Source: an uncultured Acidobacteriota bacterium (GTDB lineage: Bacteria > Acidobacteriota > Blastocatellia > RBC074). From it: a stretch of DNA of 7,701 nt. Position 1 is the first letter of the stretch; each line of letters starts with the position of its first letter. The translations under genes and the position numbers were made by a program. A model generated the notes under the pieces. That model did not search any database. It saw only the letters and a program-made list of their open reading frames with translations, and was not told the DNA's origin. This document shows, piece by piece, positions 1 through 7,701 of this stretch. The DNA lies in contig CALBSU010000490.1 in assembly GCA_937967285.1 (NCBI GenBank), forward strand, positions 1 to 7,701, given 5' to 3'.

Positions 1-244
1 TGTGAAACTCGTAGCCCCGTGAGCCGTCCCAGGCGCGGAAGATGAAGTTGAGATGTCGCTCCATCGGCATCTTGAGCATCTCGTCGCTGTAGTTTTCACG
101 GACATAGCGGGCAGCGACCTCACGGTCGTGCGAGTTGACCACATCGATCAATTCCTTCAGTCGCTTGACTGCGGGATTTTCGGTCTGGGCCGAGGCGCTC
201 AGCGCCAGGACCACAATCAATAAAAGGGATTTCATTGGCTTCAT
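1..244 (-). CDS. exported protein, N-terminal part (gene runs off the left edge)
   Basis: 81 codons of an open frame with no stop before the edge, so the gene is partial. The product starts MKPMKSLLLIVVLALSASAQ: a short basic N-terminus, a hydrophobic core and an ASAQ cleavage-like site, which together make a good Sec signal peptide. The mature part begins around residue 20-21 and contains a helical stretch (AVKRLKELIDVVNSHD, then ARYVRENYSDEML, then MERHLNFIF...). This recalls the SnoaL-like N-terminal segment found before serine hydrolase or S41 peptidase domains in environmental bacteria; the assignment is from memory and weak, because the catalytic part lies outside the window. The ATG at 244 is preferred over the in-frame ATG at 235 because an AAGGAG ribosome site sits 7 nt upstream of 244. 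The gene is divergent from the LysR regulator, and a palindromic repeat fills most of the gap between them. Confidence 0.75.
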   Translation of the reverse strand, partial: MKPMKSLLLIVVLALSASAQTENPAVKRLKELIDVVNSHDREVAARYVRENYSDEMLKMPMERHLNFIFRAWDGSRGYEFH

Positions 245-258
245 ACTTTTGCTCCTTC

Positions 259-342
<84 letters not shown>

Positions 343-386
343 ACGGCATACGACCCTCTGACGCCATAGTTTGATGGATTGTGGTA

Positions 387-404
387 ATATCGGCCATTCA
401 CGAT

Positions 405-406
<2 letters not shown>
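387..406. promoter_or_regulatory. inverted repeat ATATCG-N8-CGATAT at the LysR start codon
   Basis: A perfect 6-bp inverted repeat overlaps the first two bases of the chosen LysR start codon. LysR-type regulators often repress their own gene from an imperfect palindrome near the start, so this could be an autoregulatory operator. The spacing gives T-N12-A rather than the canonical T-N11-A, and AT-rich 6-bp repeats arise easily by chance, so support is weak. A TAATAT at 385-390 could be a -10 box giving a very short leader, but no -35 box sits at a suitable distance. Confidence 0.25.
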
Positions 407-1321
<915 letters not shown>

Positions 1322-1325
<4 letters not shown>

Positions 1326-1349
1326 CAAATCCCGCCATTCGGTTAACTT
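1322..1349 (+). promoter_or_regulatory. candidate promoter for the BMC shell-protein gene
   Basis: A perfect -35 hexamer TTGACA (1322-1327) overlaps the LysR stop codon. A weak -10, TAACTT (1344-1349), follows after 16 bp. The strong -35 suggests that the shell gene can be transcribed separately from the regulator gene, but the poor -10 implies an activator or low basal activity. Confidence 0.4.
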
Positions 1350-1381
1350 TCATCTTAAATACAGCGGAAACGGAGTCTTTT

Positions 1382-1705
1382 ATGGAAGCTTTGGGAATGA
1401 TCGAATGCAGGGGACTGGTCGCCATGATCGAGGCTGCCGATGCCATGGTCAAGGCCGCAAATGTTCGCCTTGTCGGCTATGAGAGGATCGATGCGGGACT
1501 CGTCTCAGCTATCGTCCGCGGAGAGGTCGGCGCGGTCAAGGCCGCCGTCGAAGCGGGCGCCGCCGCTGCATCGAAGATCGGCGAGGTCGTCTCGACTCAC
1601 GTCATCCCGCGCCCGCATTCCGAAGTCGACGACGGGATTCCGGTGCTCGTCACCGGCGAGACAAATCGCAAGCCGATCAGCGGTTCGGTCAGATCTCGAC
1701 ATTGA
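1382..1705 (+). CDS. bacterial microcompartment hexameric shell protein (BMC-H, PduA/EutM-like)
   Basis: 107 residues forming one BMC domain (about residues 2-82), very like PduA and Eut[49 protein letters not shown], and the signature end of the core, [10 protein letters not shown]. In known systems such subunits form hexamers that tile the facets of microcompartments, with a central pore for substrates. The pore loop, KIGSGL in PduA, reads RIDAGL here (residues 35-40), placing Asp37 and Ala38 at or beside the constriction. After residue 82 comes a polar tail of about 25 residues. The ATG at 1382 is preferred over earlier in-frame starts because GGAG lies 6 nt upstream and the conserved core begins exactly there. 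No vertex protein, encapsulated enzyme or second shell gene lies within the window, so this is an orphan or satellite shell gene. Its last 17 bp overlap the convergent gene. Confidence 0.95.
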   Translation: MEALGMIECRGLVAMIEAADAMVKAANVRLVGYERIDAGLVSAIVRGEVGAVKAAVEAGAAAASKIGEVVSTHVIPRPHSEVDDGIPVLVTGETNRKPISGSVRSRH

Positions 1706-2366
1706 TCGATGGACCTGTCAACTGATCCGATCCGTTGCCGGGCGGCAGAATGCGTGCCGTCACATACAACCGATACCTGCCAGTTGCCGGGGCTGAAAAT
1801 CTTTGCCTCACCAGGCATTTCCTCTCCTGACGGTTCAGAATGCCAGACTGCGAAGCCACCAGCTGCGAGTCTCCTGTGTTCTTATCGACCAGAAAGAAAT
1901 CGACAACGAAGGGCGGATCGGCTTTCGATGGCTCCTGATCCGATCCGTTGAAGCGGACCGCGCATTTCGCATCGATCGATTTTCCGGCGTGGCGTGATGA
2001 ACCGTATGCTGCGCCGACTGATTCAGACACTTCAAGGTCGCTGATCTCGATTGTGTTCAGGGAAGCAGGCACTACCTCAGGCTCCGGGTCGACCGCTTTC
2101 AGGGGGAGTGATGAATCCGGCAGCGCCGGCCGGGCCTGTTCGATGATCCAGTCTGCCAACTCCCCGACAGCAACACCATCCCATTTCCTCTCCTTCTCAC
2201 CCTCGTAATGAATGGTGCGCGTCTGCAACTGCTTTTCGCCGCTTTGGGACAGTTCGTACCCGAAAGAGACGTGAAAGTCGGCCAGCTCGACGAAGCTGCT
2301 GTCCCACAGCTTGCCGGAATCGCTCCGCTTGTCCGGAGAGGTCTGTCTTCTTCTCTTTTCGCTCAC
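1689..2366 (-). CDS. hypothetical protein, last gene of the SARP-linked cluster; possible C-terminal beta-sandwich
   Basis: 225 residues, not recognised as a named family. There is no signal peptide or membrane segment; the N-terminus is basic and polar ([13 protein letters not shown]), so the protein is probably cytoplasmic. Residues 20-80 form one block with conserved-looking aromatic and Gly positions ([20 protein letters not shown], then [18 protein letters not shown]). A Pro/Glu-rich linker covers about 82-102. Residues 105-225 alternate hydrophobic and polar positions in strand-like runs ([32 protein letters not shown]), suggesting an Ig- or Fn3-like sandwich; that is inference from pattern only. 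The start is GTG 2366, with GGGAG 8 nt upstream. It follows the 85-residue gene by 81 bp on the same strand, and its 3' end overlaps the convergent shell gene by 17 bp. Confidence 0.8.
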   Translation of the reverse strand: MSEKRRRQTSPDKRSDSGKLWDSSFVELADFHVSFGYELSQSGEKQLQTRTIHYEGEKERKWDGVAVGELADWIIEQARPALPDSSLPLKAVDPEPEVVPASLNTIEISDLEVSESVGAAYGSSRHAGKSIDAKCAVRFNGSDQEPSKADPPFVVDFFLVDKNTGDSQLVASQSGILNRQERKCLVRQRFSAPATGRYRLYVTARILPPGNGSDQLTGPSINVEI

Positions 2367-2394
2367 GTTGATTGCTCCCTGATGGTATTGGTTC

Positions 2395-2416
2395 CCGGGC
2401 CGTGACCACGTCCCGG
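2395..2416. repeat. small stem-loop in the 81-bp gap between the last two cluster genes
   Basis: CCGGG (2395-2399) pairs with CCCGG (2412-2416), and the inner CGTG pairs with CACG around a 2-nt turn, with one mismatched pair between the two stems. No T-run follows on either strand, so it is not a canonical terminator. It could be an mRNA-processing or stability hairpin in the polycistronic message. Confidence 0.35.
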
Positions 2417-2447
2417 CCGCTTCGGGTGTCGTCGAAGATGCCCCGCG

Positions 2448-2705
2448 CTACTCGGGTTGATAATCTGCGATGATGATGCGGACGGGAACGCCGTCGACAT
2501 CATCCGGCAGATCGATCTGGCCCGGATCCGCGGGCCTCCTCAGATGGACACGCACGGCGAGCCGGCCAGGACCGGTCGAGCTTTCAGATGACGGGTCCGG
2601 GCCGATATCGATGGCGCTGACCAGCGGATGGAAGAGGTAGTCCTGCTCGATACGCTCCATCGCCAGCCGAGCCATCTCGCGCGTCTTCTCGTCGTAGCGT
2701 GACAT
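2448..2705 (-). CDS. stand-alone accessory-domain protein related to the N-terminus of the adjacent protease
   Basis: 85 residues, no signal peptide. By eye it matches the accessory domain of the protease encoded just upstream. YLFHPLVSAIDIG (residues 23-35) aligns with YLRNPRVTLIDFG (30-42), VRVHLRRP (51-58) with VRIHVREKP (59-67), and VPVRI (73-77) with FPVDL (91-95). The order GVG-like turn, V-x-V-x-V-R strand, then G-x-P-V-x-V is also known to me from the N-terminal domain of bacterial trypsin-like (NAL1-like) proteases. A separate copy could act as an intramolecular-chaperone substitute, inhibitor or targeting subunit, but which one is unknown. ATG 2705 has an AGGTGA site at suitable distance. 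Only 7 nt separate it from the protease stop, so the two are almost certainly co-transcribed and may be translationally coupled. Confidence 0.85.
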   Translation of the reverse strand: MSRYDEKTREMARLAMERIEQDYLFHPLVSAIDIGPDPSSESSTGPGRLAVRVHLRRPADPGQIDLPDDVDGVPVRIIIADYQPE

Positions 2706-2712
2706 TTCGCTC

Positions 2713-3729
2713 TCACCTCACCGCCAAACTGACATCGAGGGCGTCGAGCACCTCGGGAAGCGAGATAGCCAGCCCGTATTCCGGGACATTGCTCCCGGCG
2801 AAGTGGAGTCCGACCGCGCGCGAAGTACTTCTTTCCAGATAGATGCACCCTGAGTCGCCTCCAGCGCTGACCTCGAGCTCCTCCGGCGTCTGCGAGATAT
2901 GCACTACATTGCGGATGACACGCGGGGCGCCGTCATAGTACATAACCATTCTGCCGTTGAGCCCCGTTACGATCCCGCGGGTGACGCGGGTCGTCGCGCC
3001 TGACTTGACGACCTCCATGTCGTAATCAGGATCGGTCAATCCCTCTATCGGGCCGATCTCCTCCTGCAGATTTGTCGCCCGCCGATTGCCGTTCAATTCC
3101 GCGACTGCAGCATCCATGAAGCTGCCCATTGCGTCGCGTGCGAGGTAACCGATCGTGTTGGCGGCGGTGCCTCCGTGCAGGCGGCCGGGCTGATAGATCG
3201 GCGTGCCGGGCTGGACGTACCACGATCCTTTCAACACGTGCCAGTTGCTGAGAACCATCGGACGGCCGGTCCGGCGGTCGATGACTGTAGCGCCCAGCGT
3301 TCCGTAATTGTAATTGAATGCATTCGAGATGCTGATGCCGCCGCGCAGTGGATCGAAGACCCGTCCCCGTGGTCCGGTCACCGGAGCGTACCATCCGTAC
3401 CACTCCGGGGCGGGTCTTCTGCCTGTCGAATAGACAGCCCGCGGAAGATCGACCGGGAAGGGGATCAGATCGGTATCGATCACCTGGTCGGGGTTTTCGG
3501 ACGCGAAGGACTCGAATGCCGGGCCGTACGGTTTCTCGCGCACATGAATCCTGACGCAGGGCGTCCTTTCGGTCGTCCGGCCCTGCCGGTCGTTGATCTT
3601 CCATCCGAAATCGATCAGCGTGACCCGCGGATTCCGCAGGTAGAGTCGAACTGCCAGATCGAGCGCCTCGCCTGCCTCTGCGGAAAAGACCTCGTTCAGG
3701 TCGCCGTCGGCTGAGTATTTTTCTTTCAT
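2713..3729 (-). CDS. cytoplasmic trypsin-like serine protease with N-terminal accessory domain
   Basis: 338 residues from the ATG at 3729. Residues about 15-97 form an accessory domain (YLRNPRVTLIDFG, CVRIHVREKP, DLIPFPVDL). Residues about 125-335 form a chymotrypsin-fold domain with all three catalytic residues visible: His164 in LSNWHVL, Asp206 in FMDAAVAEL and Ser293 in GGDSGC. The GATTRVTRG stretch before the Ser motif also fits this fold. No signal peptide or transmembrane helix is present, unlike most bacterial trypsins, so it should act inside the cell; this resembles the NAL1-like/unassigned S1 group of bacterial proteins. The GGDSG is followed by Cys rather than the usual Gly. The frame opens at GTG 3732, but ATG 3729 has AGGAG 8 nt upstream and is preferred. 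It lies between the Pro-rich gene and its own small paralogue. Target proteins are unknown. Confidence 0.9.
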   Translation of the reverse strand: MKEKYSADGDLNEVFSAEAGEALDLAVRLYLRNPRVTLIDFGWKINDRQGRTTERTPCVRIHVREKPYGPAFESFASENPDQVIDTDLIPFPVDLPRAVYSTGRRPAPEWYGWYAPVTGPRGRVFDPLRGGISISNAFNYNYGTLGATVIDRRTGRPMVLSNWHVLKGSWYVQPGTPIYQPGRLHGGTAANTIGYLARDAMGSFMDAAVAELNGNRRATNLQEEIGPIEGLTDPDYDMEVVKSGATTRVTRGIVTGLNGRMVMYYDGAPRVIRNVVHISQTPEELEVSAGGDSGCIYLERSTSRAVGLHFAGSNVPEYGLAISLPEVLDALDVSLAVR

Positions 3730-3749
3730 CACTCCTGCTCCTGTTTGGA

Positions 3750-3782
3750 GGAAGGCCGGCCCATGTCGGTTTCCGGCCTTCC
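3750..3782. repeat. strong stem-loop between the Pro-rich gene and the protease gene
   Basis: A perfect 10-bp stem, GGAAGGCCGG (3750-3759) with CCGGCCTTCC (3773-3782), around a 13-nt loop. On the transcribed (minus) strand it ends about 20 nt before the protease start codon and just before the ribosome site. No T-run follows, so a Rho-independent terminator is unlikely. A processing or stability hairpin that uncouples expression of the Pro-rich protein from the protease is more plausible. Confidence 0.6.
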
Positions 3783-3826
3783 CGTCGGACTGTTCCCGTA
3801 CCGAATTGCTAACTTCGCAGTCGACA

Positions 3827-4657
3827 TCAGGCCGTGTAGACCATGAACCGGGCCGGGATGTCGTACTGCCATGTCGGCGGAACGCCCGGCATCAGCGAGG
3901 GCGGGAAGATGGGCGGCTCGAAGTCCGGATCGAGCACCCAGGTCGAATAGCCCGCGAAGGGCAGGCCCGGAACCGGCCCCGTCACATCGGCCGTGCAGAT
4001 CAGCTCATAGAGGTTAGGCGCGCCGCTCGGCGGAGCGGGGAAGAAGCCGCTTCCGATCGACACCACGAAGGGTTTGAAGAAGGGGGGGCCGCCGGCCAGA
4101 CCGATCGGAGCCATCGTGACCGGACCCGGACCGGGCACGTTGGTTACCGTTGAGAGGTTGATCGTCTCGAAGTTGATCTGGAGGTTGAGCGCTCCCATCA
4201 TGTCCGCCGCCGAGGGCCCCGCGGGCGCCCAGTTGATCGGCGCCGGGTTCATCCAGACTCCGCCGAGCATGAAGGCCGGCTCGGTTGCGCGGAAGATCTT
4301 GTGGGGGAGGTAGGGACCGCCTGCGGTTGGCGCGGTCGGCTGGAAGGGACCAGCCAGCAGAATGTTCCACCACGGATAGGCCGGGGTCGTCAGCGTCACC
4401 GGGCCGGCGGACTCCAGTTTCTCGCCCCTCGCGATCGCCTGGGCAATCGTCTGCGCGCTCTGTACATAAAGACCGGTCTGTTTTTTGACCTTCGCGGTCC
4501 ACGCATCGGCGAGGAATTGGGCATGCTTTTCGAACTCATCCGTCGCGTAGATCTCGGCCGCGGCATTCGCCGCCGCCATCAGCGTCGATGGGGGAGGGGG
4601 AGTTTGTTGAATCGTAACCACATCTCCTGCGTATGATTTTGCTGGTTTGGCTGCCAT
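3827..4657 (-). CDS. Pro/Gly-rich hypothetical protein, first gene downstream of the SARP-type promoter
   Basis: 276 residues, not recognised. There is no signal peptide or membrane segment. After a Pro-run (TPPPPSTL, residues 19-26), residues 27-85 are Ala-rich and look helical (AAANAAAEIYATDEFEKHAQ, then FLADAWTAKVKKQTG). From about 86 to the end the protein is rich in Pro, Gly and aromatic residues with strand-like pieces (YPWWNILLAGPF, ALNLQINFETINLST, FFKPFVVSIGSGFF, YSTWVLDPDF). It ends abruptly in ARFMVYTA. The even spread of Pro/Gly and the paired aromatic residues would suit a self-assembling or structural protein, or a protease substrate, but nothing proves either. ATG 4657 follows AAAGGAG, with GGAG 10 nt upstream. 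The leader from the predicted promoter is about 170 nt. Downstream genes are on the same strand after 97 bp. Confidence 0.8.
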   Translation of the reverse strand: MAAKPAKSYAGDVVTIQQTPPPPSTLMAAANAAAEIYATDEFEKHAQFLADAWTAKVKKQTGLYVQSAQTIAQAIARGEKLESAGPVTLTTPAYPWWNILLAGPFQPTAPTAGGPYLPHKIFRATEPAFMLGGVWMNPAPINWAPAGPSAADMMGALNLQINFETINLSTVTNVPGPGPVTMAPIGLAGGPPFFKPFVVSIGSGFFPAPPSGAPNLYELICTADVTGPVPGLPFAGYSTWVLDPDFEPPIFPPSLMPGVPPTWQYDIPARFMVYTA

Positions 4658-4713
4658 GACTTTTATTCTCCTTTGAGATTAGATGCGGGCAGCGGATAGA
4701 TTACAGCCGGCCT

Positions 4714-4728
4714 GTCAACCCTGTTGAC
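4714..4728. repeat. perfect inverted repeat GTCAAC-CCT-GTTGAC in the leader of the Pro-rich gene
   Basis: Two 6-bp arms with a 3-nt spacer, about 60 nt upstream of the start codon. It could be an operator or a small leader hairpin. On the minus strand it contains TTGACA, but no acceptable -10 lies 16-18 nt further on, so I do not call a promoter here. Confidence 0.4.
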
Positions 4729-4830
4729 TCTGCCGTTCGATGCACATAGATCCATCTGAATATGCCCGCTCATCGACCAAGGTTATTGCTTTTCCGACGC
4801 AATCAAATGATTTCGTCGAAGGCTGAGCGA

Positions 4831-4874
4831 ACTATAGAACCCGCATCTCAATCGGCGCTCAATTCGTTCTCAAT
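4831..4874 (-). promoter_or_regulatory. SARP-type promoter: three TTGAGNN heptamers at 11-bp pitch, 8 bp from a TATAGT -10
   Basis: Reading the minus strand, TTGAGAA (4873-4867), TTGAGCG (4862-4856) and TTGAGAT (4851-4845) repeat with an exact 11-bp period, each separated by 4 bp. Each is also preceded by A, so the shared hexamer is ATTGAG. The last heptamer ends 8 bp before TATAGT (4836-4831), which matches five of six bases of the -10 consensus. No -35 hexamer is present at the usual place; the repeats occupy it. Streptomyces SARPs such as ActII-ORF4 and DnrI bind TCGAG-type heptamers at the same 11-bp pitch and the same 8-bp distance from -10. The site points at the Pro-rich gene and its downstream neighbours, and the SARP gene is immediately upstream. 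Confidence 0.75.
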
Positions 4875-4887
4875 GTCGGATTATTTC

Positions 4888-4903
4888 TCAAAAATATTTT
4901 TGA
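4888..4903. promoter_or_regulatory. perfect 16-bp AT-rich palindrome upstream of the heptamer repeats
   Basis: TCAAAAATATTTTTGA is perfectly self-complementary. It starts 13 bp upstream (in the minus-strand sense) of the farthest heptamer and 25 bp after the SARP stop codon. It may be a second operator, an AT-rich upstream element or a bend. An intrinsic terminator for the SARP gene is less likely because the stem lacks G/C pairs except at the ends. Confidence 0.45.
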
Positions 4904-4928
4904 CCAATGTTGCAGTTCCGGAAGAGCC

Positions 4929-6221
<1,293 letters not shown>

Positions 6222-6607
6222 GGCACCACTCCCTACACGGTCCAGGTTCAGGGAAATTAATGAGATCCGACATGCTATTCTGATGGCCGGTCACACTTCG
6301 ACCTGCACAACGGGGCAATCCATTTTTCTCGGATATGGTGAATGATGGTTGTAGTCCGGAGCTGCGTGTATTTGTATTTTCGATTGATGCTCAGGCGCAC
6401 CTGACATCGCAATGCGGGTGAATGGCTGATCACGATGACACGTCGGCAGTCTCCGATTGGCTGAGTGACTACAATTTTACGCATTCAAATAGCTTTGCCG
6501 TCCGGAAGTTGAGAACAACTTCATTAATACCATTACGGACGAACCATTAGAAAATACTCCCGATCAGTTCGTGAGGCAAGGAAAATATTAATCCGGTTCC
6601 AAAAGTC
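6222..6607. other. 386-bp intergenic region upstream of the SARP gene
   Basis: More AT-rich than its surroundings, with no convincing gene. A 69-codon open frame on the minus strand (6484-6275) has a low-complexity, basic sequence and no ribosome site. A weak minus-strand promoter, TTGCCT (6579-6574) with TATTTT (6556-6551) at 17 bp, could drive the SARP gene with a leader of over 300 nt. A nested inverted repeat lies at 6499-6541. No TTGAG heptamer array like that at 4831-4874 is present, so direct autoregulation by that kind of site is not seen. Confidence 0.5.
6499..6541. repeat. nested inverted repeat upstream of the SARP gene
   Basis: The outer arms CGTCCG (6499-6504) and CGGACG (6536-6541) enclose a 7-bp hairpin, GAAGTTG (6505-6511) with CAACTTC (6516-6522), with loop AGAA; a 13-nt AT-rich stretch follows the hairpin inside the outer arms. 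It may be an operator or the 3'-end structure of the metallophosphoesterase message, whose stop lies 67 bp upstream of it in the minus-strand sense. There is no T-run after it on the minus strand. Confidence 0.5.
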
Positions 6608-7477
6608 TCACGCTGAGTTACCGGGATGTAGTTCAAGCACTGTTATCTCGGGCGAGCAGCCGTATCGGAGAGGCAGTACGACGGTGCCGAGGCCGCGATT
6701 GACGTAGAGCTGCGTGTTTCCGAGCCGGGCGTGGCCCCGCGTCAGGCGGCGGCTGGGCCGGCGGAGCCAGCGCGAGGTTCGCGATTCATCGCGCCCGATG
6801 AGCAGTCGCCAGTTGATCTGTCCTCCGTGGGTGTGTCCGGAGAGGACGAGGTCGATTCCGGCGCGTGCGGCCTCGCGGATTACGGCCGGATTGTGAGCGA
6901 GGAGTATCCTGACATCGTCGCGTTCCGTTCCTTCAAGGGCCAGGGAGAGGTCGTCACGCCTGACCAGCAGGTCGTCTATGCCGGCCAGCCTGATCGATTC
7001 GGAGCCTCTGGCGATTGCGACGTTCTCGTTATTGAGCACGCGGATGCCGTGCCGGGTAAGTTCGCGGTGCATCATTTCGCCGTCGGTCCAGTGATCGTGA
7101 TTGCCGAGGACGGCGAAGACGCCGTGCGGGGCGCGCAGTCTTCCGAGCGCGCGGGCGCAGCCGGCGATGTAGTCTTTCGAGTGAGAAATGTAGTCTCCGG
7201 TCAGCGCGATCAGGTCGGGTTTGAGCTCGTTCGTTTTATGGGCCGCGGCGGAGATCTCCGATTCGCTCAGGAACGGGCTGTGGTGAATGTCGGAGAGCTG
7301 GGCGATTCTGAAGCCATGAAAAGAAGCCGGGAGTCTGTTGATCGCGATCGGCAGGTGAGTGACGTCCACCCGGCGAGGTTCGATCATCGCGGCCTGGATG
7401 AACGCAGAGAGGGTCTGCTGCCATCCGCGGCGACGGGTGCGATGCGCGGCGAGGCGCGAAAAGACTTGATATTTCAT
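6608..7477 (-). CDS. calcineurin-like metallophosphoesterase, YkuE/LpxG-type
   Basis: 289 residues. The metal-binding motifs appear in canonical order: SDIH (Asp63, His65), TGDY (Asp95), GNHD (Asn126, His127), LLAHNP (His195) and SGHTHGGQ (His215, His217). VNRGLGT and LPLRYGCSPEITVLEL near the C-terminus are typical of the YkuE/YaeI group. Members hydrolyse phosphodiester or pyrophosphate bonds, and some act on UDP-2,3-diacylglucosamine in lipid A synthesis; the substrate here cannot be chosen from sequence. A basic N-terminal stretch (HRTRRRGWQQ) precedes IEPRRVDVTH, the usual entry to the domain. No clear membrane anchor is seen. The frame opens at TTG 7504, but ATG 7477 is chosen because CGGGAG lies 9 nt upstream. 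The gene is divergent from a glycosyltransferase, which loosely supports an envelope role. Confidence 0.93.
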   Translation of the reverse strand: MKYQVFSRLAAHRTRRRGWQQTLSAFIQAAMIEPRRVDVTHLPIAINRLPASFHGFRIAQLSDIHHSPFLSESEISAAAHKTNELKPDLIALTGDYISHSKDYIAGCARALGRLRAPHGVFAVLGNHDHWTDGEMMHRELTRHGIRVLNNENVAIARGSESIRLAGIDDLLVRRDDLSLALEGTERDDVRILLAHNPAVIREAARAGIDLVLSGHTHGGQINWRLLIGRDESRTSRWLRRPSRRLTRGHARLGNTQLYVNRGLGTVVLPLRYGCSPEITVLELHPGNSA

Positions 7478-7559
7478 CCAGCTCAGCTCCCGGTTATGAC
7501 TCAATCGCCAGTCCTGAAGGGTATTTTCAGTTATGTATTGCTTGATTCCTGGTGTCGCA

Positions 7560-7588
7560 TTGCGAGAGTGGAAAACAGCCGTGATTAT
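7560..7588 (+). promoter_or_regulatory. candidate promoter for the glycosyltransferase gene
   Basis: TTGCGA (7560-7565) and GATTAT (7583-7588) are separated by 17 bp, each four of six to consensus, in an AT-rich stretch of the divergent gap. The leader to the start codon would be about 40 nt. Confidence 0.3.
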
Positions 7589-7633
7589 ATTATTCTTGGG
7601 GTGTAAATCGCAATTTTCATTCGGGGGACCGAA

Positions 7634-7701
7634 GTGGCAGGCGAAAATGCCGTGAGCATCGTCATACCGGTGCTGAATGAGGAAGATCAGATAACCGGGA
7701 C
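7634..7701 (+). CDS. family 2 glycosyltransferase, N-terminal fragment (runs off the right edge)
   Basis: Only 22 codons are visible. They encode the hallmark first strand and nucleotide-binding loop of GT-A family 2 enzymes, VSIVIPVLNEEDQITG, near residues 7-22, exactly where it should sit in a full-length protein. The start is GTG 7634 with a GGGGGA ribosome site about 6 nt upstream; no ATG is available in frame. These enzymes transfer sugar from an activated donor, often in cell-envelope or polysaccharide synthesis. Donor, acceptor and membrane attachment are outside the window. Confidence 0.8.
   Translation, partial: MAGENAVSIVIPVLNEEDQITG

Noticed and set aside
3750..3782. Hairpin considered as a Rho-independent terminator after the Pro-rich gene
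   Set aside because: No run of T follows the stem on the transcribed strand, and the next gene's ribosome site comes immediately after.
4714..4734. TTGACA on the minus strand considered as a -35 box for the Pro-rich gene
   Set aside because: No -10 hexamer at 16-18 bp; the heptamer array with TATAGT further upstream is much better supported.
6275..6484. 69-codon minus-strand frame upstream of the SARP gene
   Set aside because: Basic, low-information sequence with no Shine-Dalgarno site and no similarity that I recognise; treated as intergenic.
6731..7606. 291-codon open frame on the plus strand opposite the metallophosphoesterase
   Set aside because: It is antisense to a gene with all canonical metal-binding motifs; its Asp/Val/Gly-rich composition is that of a shadow frame.

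Overview
The window looks like a chromosomal segment from a moderately high-GC environmental bacterium. The mix of genes (a SARP/BTAD regulator outside an actinobacterial context, an intracellular trypsin-like protease, a single microcompartment shell protein and a REP-like palindromic repeat) would fit Acidobacteriota or a neighbouring phylum. No gene here fixes the taxonomy, so that is an inference.

Layout, left to right: (i) the 5' part of a minus-strand exported protein runs off the left edge. (ii) An 81-bp paired-hairpin repeat of REP/BIME type separates it from a divergent plus-strand LysR-type regulator. (iii) 56 bp after the regulator comes a lone BMC-H shell protein of the PduA/EutM kind, with its own consensus -35 box. 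(iv) A block of minus-strand genes converges on it. Read in transcription order these are a SARP/BTAD regulator (6221-4929), a Pro-rich protein of unknown function (4657-3827), a cytoplasmic trypsin-like serine protease with an N-terminal accessory domain (3729-2713), an 85-residue protein that looks like a free copy of that accessory domain (2705-2448), and a 225-residue protein of unknown function (2366-1689). (v) Upstream of the block is a minus-strand YkuE/LpxG-type metallophosphoesterase. Divergent from it, the start of a family 2 glycosyltransferase runs off the right edge.

The most interesting signal is in the gap between the SARP gene and the Pro-rich gene. On the minus strand, three TTGAGNN heptamers lie in tandem at an exact 11-bp pitch, and the last ends exactly 8 bp before a TATAGT -10 box. 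This is the promoter layout known for Streptomyces SARPs (TCGAG-type heptamers, 11-bp pitch, 8 bp from -10). It predicts that the regulator directly activates the four downstream genes, joining them into one unit: regulator, Pro-rich protein, intracellular protease, free accessory domain and 225-residue partner. None of the four products has a signal peptide, so the unit probably acts in the cytoplasm. Its substrate and trigger cannot be read from the sequence, and I do not recognise it as a named system.

No rRNA, tRNA, CRISPR array, transposase or clear Rho-independent terminator was seen.
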